Shown one piece after another: positions 1-3,925 of a DNA stretch of 5,090 nt. Each line of letters starts with the position of its first letter. The stretch's first letter is position 1. A program made the position numbers and the translations under genes. Below the pieces are notes generated by a model. It had not been told where the DNA came from and ran no database searches. It saw only the letters and a list, made by a program, of their open reading frames with translations. The DNA comes from Aquificota bacterium (GTDB lineage: Bacteria; Thermosulfidibacterota; Thermosulfidibacteria; Thermosulfidibacterales; B14-G1): positions 1 to 5,090 of the forward strand of contig QMPS01000079.1 of the NCBI GenBank assembly GCA_003648675.1, given 5' to 3'.

Positions 1-30
1 AGTCCTAACTTTGCCCACCGCACCAGCCAT
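1..30 (-). CDS. N-terminus of an unidentified leftward gene (runs off the window)
   Basis: Only the first ten codons are inside the window; they read MAGAVGKVRT and stay open to the edge. The start is chosen because an almost perfect Shine-Dalgarno, AAAGGAGGTG on the minus strand at 46-37, sits 8 nt from the core GGAGG to this ATG. A second in-frame ATG at 36 abuts the SD too closely. A TTGACA promoter lies just upstream. Ten residues are too few to name a family, and no function is proposed. That a gene starts here is well supported by the SD and promoter together. Confidence 0.7.
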   Translation of the reverse strand, partial: MAGAVGKVRT

Positions 31-50
31 GATCATCACCTCCTTTGCAA

Positions 51-79
51 AGGATAGACACAAATATTGTGTCTGTCAA
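51..79 (-). promoter_or_regulatory. Sigma-70-like promoter of the left-edge gene
   Basis: On the minus strand a consensus -35 box TTGACA (79-74) is followed by exactly 17 nt and then TATCCT (56-51), a 4/6 match to TATAAT. Transcription would begin near 45-44, leaving a very short leader that begins at or inside the Shine-Dalgarno. The spacer is filled by a palindrome, described separately. Assignment is by sequence pattern only. Confidence 0.55.
56..74. promoter_or_regulatory. Palindromic operator-like site inside the left promoter
   Basis: AGACACAA, three bases (ata), then TTGTGTCT form a perfect 8-bp inverted repeat. It lies between the -35 and -10 boxes of the leftward promoter and overlaps one base of each. 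That placement is typical of a repressor operator: a dimer bound here would exclude RNA polymerase. No regulator gene for it is visible in the window. As an RNA hairpin it would lie upstream of the predicted transcript start, so a DNA-binding role is more likely. Confidence 0.5.
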
Positions 80-266
80 CTGTCCTGGCAAAACCATCAC
101 TCCGCTCTCCGCAGGATCCATGAGAGTGACCCCCAAAAATCTATCGCATTAAACGCCCTGGAATCTGGCCTTGAACTCGGAGTTTCGGTGATGGCCACAG
201 GCACAAACCACCCAAACTCTAGCCTTCATCCACAAAGCCGCTTCCCTACCGGAGAAGCTTCTTTGC
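80..266. other. Intergenic stretch with no supported gene
   Basis: Between the divergent left-edge gene and the nuclease-fold gene I see no convincing coding region on either strand. A long plus-strand frame crosses it and runs on into the nuclease gene out of phase, but it has no Shine-Dalgarno and is best read as a shadow. No terminator, tRNA-like fold or repeat array was recognised. Confidence 0.5.
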
Positions 267-296
267 TTGACAGAAAGGATCTGGGAGCAAGATTAG
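267..296 (+). promoter_or_regulatory. Possible promoter of the nuclease-fold gene
   Basis: A consensus -35 box TTGACA at 267-272 is followed after 18 nt by GATTAG at 291-296, only a 3/6 match to the -10 consensus. The predicted start near 303 would give a leader of about 20 nt containing the purine-rich ribosome binding site. The -35 is good and the -10 is weak, so this is tentative. Confidence 0.35.
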
Positions 297-323
297 AAGA
301 ACATCAGCACAAGAGGAAGGTAC

Positions 324-869
324 ATGAACAAGAAGATTCTACTGTTACCGGGCCTTGTGGCCATTCTTCTTTGCTCCCTCCCCGCCTTTGCCTCCAACCT
401 AGGCAGGGAGAAAATGAAGGTGGTGGGGGTCATCGCTGGGGACACCCTCCGGGTAGAATGGAAGGGAAAAGAGCAAACCCTTATCCTCTTGGGAGTCAAT
501 ACCCCACCTGCCCATTGGGGCCCTGCCCTGTTAAGAAGGGCCAGATACCTAAAAATGGATCCCCATACCCTTCTGAAGATGGGAATAGAAGCCAAAGAGT
601 TTGCCGAAAGCCTCATATACCCCGACGGATGGGTCCACGTGGAGTTCGACTGGATTAAAAGAGACCCCCAGGGCCGCCTCATGGGCTATGTCTATGTGCG
701 GGAAGGCATGCTGAACGCCCTCCTCATAGAAAATGGCTACGCCCGAGCGAGACTATCTTTTCCCTTCCCCATGAGGCCCAAAAAGGACTGGATCCTATCG
801 GAATTCCCTTACCTGGAAAGGAAGGCCAAAAGAGGGAAAAGGGGGCTCTGGAAGTACGGGAGGTTTTGA
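324..869 (+). CDS. Exported staphylococcal-nuclease-fold protein, probably catalytically degenerate
   Basis: This 181-residue protein has a cleavable signal peptide: KK at residues 3-4, a hydrophobic core, and an AFA|S signal peptidase I site after residue 23, so it should be periplasmic or secreted. Residues 30-178 follow the SNase/thermonuclease (TNase) domain plan: GDT at 39-41, the ILLGVNTPP strand at 54-62, DPQGR with Arg118, a YVYVREGMLNALLIENGYA segment, and the closing RGLW at 173-176. The family's active site (S. aureus Asp21, Arg35, Asp40, Glu43, Arg87) is only partly kept. The GDT Asp and Arg118 are present. In the usual RLLGIDTPE segment, however, Arg is Ile54, Asp is Asn59 and Glu is Pro62. 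Loss of the Ca2+-binding Asp and the general-base Glu argues against normal phosphodiesterase activity. GAGGAAGG at 313-320 precedes the ATG. The fold assignment is firm; the loss of activity is inferred. Confidence 0.88.
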   Translation: MNKKILLLPGLVAILLCSLPAFASNLGREKMKVVGVIAGDTLRVEWKGKEQTLILLGVNTPPAHWGPALLRRARYLKMDPHTLLKMGIEAKEFAESLIYPDGWVHVEFDWIKRDPQGRLMGYVYVREGMLNALLIENGYARARLSFPFPMRPKKDWILSEFPYLERKAKRGKRGLWKYGRF

Positions 870-1186
870 GGAACACCCAGAAAAGCCATCCTCCTCCTTC
901 CCTGGAACATCCATGTGAGGCCTCACCAGGCCTTGAGGGTACAGAAACCCTGATAAAGTTTACCTAAAAGGGTTGGAGGCGCTGCATGAAGCAGTCTAAT
1001 GGTATAAGGAAAGGAAGCTTAACAGAGTCCCGAACCTGTCCAAACAATCGGCATCATCTCAGTTTGCTTATGTCTGTCGAAAAATTGCCAAACTCAAGAC
1101 CTGTCTTGTGACCCCCTCAATGCAAAATCCCCAGTATGCGCTGTTTTTAGGTGTCTCCCTGAAGTCGAATGGCATAGAACCAAAAT
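870..1186. other. Gene-poor intergenic stretch with short palindromes
   Basis: Between the nuclease-fold gene and the ATPase I see a perfect 12-bp palindrome GTGAGGCCTCAC at 915-926 and a small hairpin AGGGT-acagaa-ACCCT at 936-951. The hairpin lacks a following U-tract, so it is not a convincing intrinsic terminator for the upstream gene. A 41-codon ORF at 986-1111 is listed separately. The reading frames around 970-1170 may hold a decayed coding sequence, but none can be named with confidence. Confidence 0.5.
986..1111 (+). CDS. Possible 41-residue small protein
   Basis: An ATG at 986 lies 6 nt downstream of GGAGG (975-979), ideal Shine-Dalgarno spacing, and the frame closes at a TGA at 1109-1111. 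The product would begin MKQSNGIRKGSLTESR and is basic and polar, with no signal peptide or membrane segment. I recognise no family. The only positive evidence is the ribosome binding site; length and composition are compatible with chance. The adjacent frame here has a stretch faintly reminiscent of transposase C-termini, so this may instead be a piece of a decayed gene. Confidence 0.2.
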   Translation: MKQSNGIRKGSLTESRTCPNNRHHLSLLMSVEKLPNSRPVL

Positions 1187-1223
1187 CTTGACAAATTGAA
1201 CGTGGCATGTTCAATTTGTCAAG
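1187..1223. promoter_or_regulatory. Perfect 15-bp inverted repeat forming a symmetric promoter/operator
   Basis: CTTGACAAATTGAAC (1187-1201), a 7-base spacer (gtggcat) and its exact reverse complement (1209-1223) stand 2 bases before the ATPase start codon. Each arm contains TTGACA, a consensus -35 box: 1188-1193 on plus and 1222-1217 on minus. For the plus strand, TTCAAT at 1210-1215 is a 4/6 -10 match at 16 nt, which would start transcription around 1222, almost at the ATG. By symmetry the minus strand has the same arrangement. The simplest reading is an operator overlapping the ATPase promoter, possibly autoregulated by the ATPase's own winged-helix segment. An RNA hairpin or recombination site is the alternative. 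Confidence 0.6.
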
Positions 1224-1225
1224 CC

Positions 1226-2443
1226 ATGACCATGCCAGACAAAACCCAGTACAAGAAGAGATTCCTAGAGGCGAAGCTCAGGGAGGCCTCGCAACACTTT
1301 CCCTCTGTAACCATCATTGGGCCGAGGCAGTCAGGGAAAACCGTGCTGGTAAGAAAGACCCTCCCCCATTACAGCTCCATAAACCTTGAAGACCCCGAAA
1401 TGAGATCCTTCGCTCTAGCAGACCCAAGAGGACTCATTTCCCACTACCTTCCCAAAGGAGTGATCTTCGACGAAGTGCAACGGGTCCCAGAGCTCCTCTC
1501 CTATGTCCAGGTCATCATAGACCAAGACCCCCGGCCTGGGCGTTTTGTCCTCACCGGATCAGGCAGGTTCCAACTCATGAGAGGGGTCACCCAAAGCCTT
1601 GCCGGCAGAACCTTCTTTCTCACCCTTTTACCCTTTAGCCTCAGGGAACTCCTGGGCCTTCTACCCATATCCTTAGAAGAACTGGGAGACCCCCAACTTG
1701 AGCACTCCCCTCCCTTTCCTTTGGAAGAGATCCTCTTCAAAGGCCTCTTCCCTCCCATACACCACAGGAACCTCCCCGCAAGGGACTGGCTGGCTTCCTA
1801 CTACACGGCCTACGTAGAAAAAGATATCCGGGACCTGAGTCGCCTGGGAGACCTGGGCACCTTTCAGCGTTTTCTCCGTTTATGTGCAGGGAGGGTGGGC
1901 CAGCTGCTCAACCTCTCCTCTCTGGCATCCGATGCCGGCATTTCCCACACCACCGCCCGCAGGTGGATCTCCCTTCTGGAAGCCGCCTTCGTGATTCACC
2001 TCCTCAAGCCCCATTACCAAAGCTTTTCAAAGAGGGTGGTCAAAAGCCCCAAAATCTACTTCTACGACACCGGCCTGCTGTGTTACCTCTTAGAAGTGAA
2101 AAGCCCCCAGGATCTTCCCTTCCATCCTTTGAGGGGCAACATCTTTGAAAACTTCGTGTTTACCGAGCTGTACAAGGCCTTTTCCCACAGGGGAGAAGAA
2201 CCACCCCTCTACTTCTGGAGGGACCAGACCGGCCACGAGATAGACTTTCTCATAGAGAAAGGACACAGGCTAATCGCCATAGAGGCAAAGGCAGGAGCCA
2301 CAGTGACCAGAGATCAACTCAAAAACCTCATCTACTACTCCCATCTTGCCAGGGAGAAGTTGGAAAAATCTATCCTCATATACGCCGGAGAGAAGGCCTA
2401 TGTGAGGGAAGGGATAAAGATCCTGCCGTGGCTCTGTCTGTAG
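1226..2443 (+). CDS. AAA_14 / DUF4143 family ATPase
   Basis: From the ATG at 1226 this is a 405-residue protein with the full AAA_14-DUF4143 architecture. The ATPase part has Walker A G32-PRQS-GKT39, Walker B GVIFDE at 78-83 and a TGSGRF strand at 110-115. A winged-helix-like segment at about 228-256 contains LASDAGISHTTARRWISLLE. The C-terminal part has YFYDTGLLCYLL (278-289), NIFENFVFTEL (305-315) and a nuclease-like core EID340 plus IEAK355, matching the PD-(D/E)xK pattern. The family is widespread, often mobile, and biochemically little understood; roles in DNA or stress metabolism have been suggested but not proved. An upstream TTG start at 1196 lies inside the inverted repeat and is less likely; ATG at 1232 is also possible. 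No Shine-Dalgarno precedes any of these, fitting a near-leaderless message. Length and ending (ILPWLCL) indicate an intact gene. Confidence 0.93.
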   Translation: MTMPDKTQYKKRFLEAKLREASQHFPSVTIIGPRQSGKTVLVRKTLPHYSSINLEDPEMRSFALADPRGLISHYLPKGVIFDEVQRVPELLSYVQVIIDQDPRPGRFVLTGSGRFQLMRGVTQSLAGRTFFLTLLPFSLRELLGLLPISLEELGDPQLEHSPPFPLEEILFKGLFPPIHHRNLPARDWLASYYTAYVEKDIRDLSRLGDLGTFQRFLRLCAGRVGQLLNLSSLASDAGISHTTARRWISLLEAAFVIHLLKPHYQSFSKRVVKSPKIYFYDTGLLCYLLEVKSPQDLPFHPLRGNIFENFVFTELYKAFSHRGEEPPLYFWRDQTGHEIDFLIEKGHRLIAIEAKAGATVTRDQLKNLIYYSHLAREKLEKSILIYAGEKAYVREGIKILPWLCL

Positions 2444-2595
2444 GGAACACAATCAACACCGCCGCCAAAGAGATACCCAAAACCCTACTTTTGACCGTTA
2501 GGCTGGCTTTGGGGACTATGCTGATTTCCCTGCTCGCCTTTCGCTCCCTTGCCCTTGTTGTTCTCATGTTTGGGTGGCACCTGCCTAACATTCTT
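2444..2595. other. Unassigned sequence between the ATPase and the IS21 remnant
   Basis: This stretch lies past the ATPase stop and beyond the point where istA homology ends. A plus-strand frame from a GTG at 2428 gives a hydrophobic peptide (TLLLTVRLALGTMLISLLAF and onward) that could be one membrane span, but it has no ribosome binding site and runs into antisense istA. On the minus strand the kinase/istA frame continues as a polar tail to a stop at 2485 with no recognisable homology. It may be flanking DNA joined by the deletion that removed the rest of the insertion element. No terminator is seen between the convergent units. Confidence 0.4.
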
Positions 2596-2697
2596 TATGC
2601 CACAGCTCCTGGCTATGGCCCTGTTGGATAAACCTGCCTCGTACTTGAGACGCAACACCTCTTTGATCGATCTTTTGGACAGCCTCCTGTTTGCTAT
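2596..2697 (-). pseudogene. istA: istA fragment: N-terminal helix-turn-helix of an IS21-family transposase
   Basis: About 34 codons read ANRRLSKRSIKEVLRLK then YEAGLSNRAIARSCGI, the characteristic start of IS21-family IstA proteins, whose N-terminal helix-turn-helix binds the element's ends. After SCGI the expected continuation (typically SHSTV...) is lost and the sequence becomes unrelated. The expected initiator Met before ANRR is ATA (2697-2695), directly preceded by a purine-rich GGGGAGGGGGC, so the start codon also appears mutated. Intact IstA is several hundred residues and is followed by the ATPase gene istB; neither the rest of istA nor istB is here. The fragment cannot encode an active transposase. 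Confidence 0.85.
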
Positions 2698-2769
2698 GCC
2701 CCCTCCCCTGATGTTGAAATCGAAGGAGACATAGCCTTTGTGATGGACCAAAGCCAGAAGTGAAGCCCA

Positions 2770-2917
2770 TTGGACCAAAGTATCCACCCATTGCAGCAAA
2801 GTCCCCACCTGTTCCAGGATCCAGGTAAAACTGGATCCTTTCCACAAAAGTGGGTGGATACTTTGGACTGGAATCAGTGGGGACTTTGAACTGGAATCAC
2901 TGGGGAGTTTCAACTGG
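2770..2917. repeat. Subterminal repeat array of the IS21 remnant
   Basis: Three direct copies of a 17-bp motif start at 2855 (TGGATACTTTGGACTGG), 2878 (TGGGGACTTTGAACTGG) and 2901 (TGGGGAGTTTCAACTGG), an exact 23-bp period. Two copies in the opposite orientation start at 2770 and 2791. The outermost pair gives a perfect 16-bp inverted repeat, CCAAAGTATCCACCCA at 2775-2790 against 2851-2866. A second pair matches over 11 bp (2798-2808 against 2877-2887). A weaker copy begins near 2742. Repeats of this kind are the likely IstA binding sites; the inverted copies between them and istA are less usual. Confidence 0.8.
2816..2839. repeat. Perfect 9-bp hairpin in the IS21 leader
   Basis: AGGATCCAG (2816-2824), a 6-base loop (gtaaaa) and CTGGATCCT (2831-2839) form a perfect stem at the axis of the repeat array. 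It has no U-tract on either strand, so it does not look like a terminator. It may limit outside transcription into istA, or hold the two repeat groups in position, but this is conjecture. Confidence 0.7.
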
Positions 2918-2925
2918 AGCAGGCA

Positions 2926-3237
2926 TAGAGACCCTTCCTCTTTAAGCACCTCCTTAAGGGAAGGCCCCTCTATAAGCTCCATGGCAATGTAGTGAAGCCC
3001 ACCCGCTTCACCCACATCATGGACGATAACGATACTGGGGTGATTTAGCTGGGCAACAGTGAGAGCCTCTTTTAAAAACCGACTGGTAAAGGCAGGGTCC
3101 CGGGCTAACAAAGGATCCAGCACCTTTAAGGCTACCACCCGGTTCAGCTTTATCTGGATAGCCCTATAGACCGTGGCCATCCCACCACGGCCTATGATAT
3201 TTTCTATTTTATAACCTGGTATCTGTAATTGAGGCAT
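2926..3237 (-). pseudogene. Ser/Thr protein kinase N-lobe, truncated by the IS21 element
   Basis: Residues 1-104 match the N-lobe of a bacterial Hanks-type (PknB-like) kinase. They show the glycine loop GRGGMATVY at 16-24, VALK with the ATP-binding Lys38, Glu57 in helix C (FLKEALTVAQLNHPSIV), and the hinge MELIEGPSL at 86-94. Homology ends at KEEGSL, where the IS21 terminus begins. The catalytic loop (HRD), the Mg-binding DFG and the whole C-lobe are absent, so no kinase activity is possible. The frame happens to stay open through the IS end and the istA fragment to a stop at 2485, giving a hypothetical 250-residue fusion. The ATG at 3237 lacks an evident Shine-Dalgarno, but the alignment supports it. 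No remnant of the C-lobe was recognised in the window. Confidence 0.88.
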
Positions 3238-3718
3238 ATTGAGTTAAATACCAAAATCACCACAGCAATCAAAGCCGGAACCCGCCGTAAATACTAAAAC
3301 GGGAATATAGAGTTTTCGTCCTTTGGTCAAAAAAATCGGACTACAACCAGAACACCTTAGACAAGAAATAATCCACCCTTTTGAAAACCCTCCGAGAGCC
3401 GGAGAATGGCGAGATTCGCAAGACCTCCGGGACTCAAGCTCAAGAAAGAAAATCGGTTCACTATAAATTCAGAACCTCAAGATCCAAGACAATCCTACAG
3501 GGAGCCGACAGACCGCACCAAACGAAAGTCCGCGTTGTTGTTCCGATAGGTTGGCTGGATCAGTAACGATCAGCACACCGTAAGAGTCAACGGAGACTGC
3601 GCCTGGTATCGGAGTTATTCCAGCTTGATGAACACCCAATGAATACCAAGCTTCTGAAGAGGGAAAAAACGACTCTAACCAAGGGGGTAATCTCTATAAA
3701 TCAGCTTGTAAAAAGGGT
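3238..3718. other. 480-bp stretch without a convincing gene
   Basis: This region between the kinase remnant and tRNA-Sec has no gene I can support. A plus frame at 3381-3566 (61 codons, TTG start, no ribosome binding site) overlaps a minus frame open from about 3693 to a TGA at 3469, whose TTG-started part encodes 56 residues including GVHQAGITPIPGAVSVDSYG. Neither matches a family I know. A small hairpin CTCCG-agagc-CGGAG lies at 3390-3404, and GATCAG occurs twice close together near 3560-3575. It could be decayed coding DNA or hold an unrecognised small RNA; I see no tmRNA, SRP RNA or RNase P signature. Confidence 0.45.
3304..3330 (-). promoter_or_regulatory. Possible promoter of the kinase remnant
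   Basis: On the minus strand TTGACC (3330-3325, 5/6) is followed after 15 nt by TATATT (3309-3304, 5/6). The boxes are good but the spacer is two bases short of the optimum. It would give a leader of roughly 60 nt before the kinase ATG. Confidence 0.3.
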
Positions 3719-3813
3719 TGGCGGAAGTGGGTGGGAATCGAACCCACCAGCCCCCTTTTGGGGGGCTCACCGGATTTGAAGTCCGGGGGCAGCACCAGCC
3801 ACCAACCACTTCC
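3719..3813 (-). tRNA. selC: Selenocysteine tRNA, anticodon UCA
   Basis: The 95-nt RNA, including an encoded CCA, has every bacterial tRNA-Sec hallmark. The acceptor stem is 8 bp (GGAAGTGG with CCACTTCC). The D-stem is 6 bp with a 4-base loop (GGTGGC-TGGT-GCTGCC). The anticodon stem CCGGA/TCCGG carries the loop CTTCAAA with anticodon TCA at 3779-3777. The variable arm is long (AGCCCCC-CAAAA-GGGGGCT), and the T-arm is GTGGG-TTCGATT-CCCAC, giving the 8+5 coaxial stem. The G discriminator precedes CCA. It is charged with Ser by SerRS, converted to Sec by SelA and delivered by SelB to UGA codons next to a SECIS. None of selA, selB or selD is in the window. A run of five Ts follows the 3' end on the transcribed strand. 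Confidence 0.97.
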
Positions 3814-3827
3814 AAGAGGTAGAGGGT

Positions 3828-3855
3828 GCTATAACTTTCGAGGTTTGGCTGTCAA
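3828..3855 (-). promoter_or_regulatory. Promoter of tRNA-Sec
   Basis: On the minus strand a consensus TTGACA (3855-3850) is followed after 16 nt by TATAGC (3833-3828, 4/6). The predicted start near 3821 would leave about 8 nt of 5' leader for RNase P to remove before the mature end at 3813. It lies downstream of the terminator of the neighbouring gene, so the tRNA needs its own promoter. Confidence 0.65.
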
Positions 3856-3876
3856 TTCCACAGAGCCCAAATTAAC

Positions 3877-3910
3877 AAAAAGGGGAGAACCGAAAGGTGC
3901 CCCCCTTTTT
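3877..3910 (-). terminator. Intrinsic terminator of the CsgG-SH3 lipoprotein gene
   Basis: Fifteen bases past the lipoprotein stop the minus-strand transcript folds as AAAAAGGGG (3910-3902) pairing with CCCCTTTTT (3885-3877). The stem extends inward through a G-U and a G-C pair, one mismatch and ACC/GGT around a TTTC loop. A run of five Ts follows the stem, and the matching A-tract on the other side makes it able to stop transcription from either direction. It separates the lipoprotein from tRNA-Sec. Confidence 0.85.
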
Positions 3911-3925
3911 ACCTCTCCAAACTAC

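Larger units (their letters stand above)
2596..2921 (-). mobile_element. Truncated IS21-family insertion sequence, istA-proximal end only
   Basis: The element's outer end lies inside the kinase gene near 2921. Read inward on the minus strand it starts TGCTCCAGTTGAAAC, fitting the TG...CA termini of IS21 elements. It carries multiple subterminal repeats, another IS21 trait, then a leader and the start of istA. Homology stops near 2596. The exact outer base is uncertain by about four positions, because TGCC at 2925 is also possible. No opposite terminus or target-site duplication can be seen, consistent with a deletion that removed most of the element together with the kinase C-lobe. Confidence 0.78.

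Noticed and set aside
11..658. Long plus-strand reading frame of 215 codons
   Set aside because: It overlaps the SNase-fold gene in another phase, has low-complexity Gly/Arg/Pro-rich composition, no ribosome binding site and no recognisable domain.
936..951. Hairpin AGGGT/ACCCT as terminator of the SNase-fold gene
   Set aside because: The stem is only 5 bp and no T-tract follows it on the plus strand.
1196..1225. TTG at 1196 as the ATPase start
   Set aside because: It falls within the left arm of the inverted repeat, adds ten residues (with Cys at 5 and 8) not expected for the family, and would lie upstream of the predicted transcript start.
2855..2917. CRISPR-like spaced repeats
   Set aside because: Three diverged 17-bp motifs at a 23-bp period would leave about 6-bp spacers, and they sit at an IS21 terminus; they are subterminal transposase sites, not a CRISPR array.
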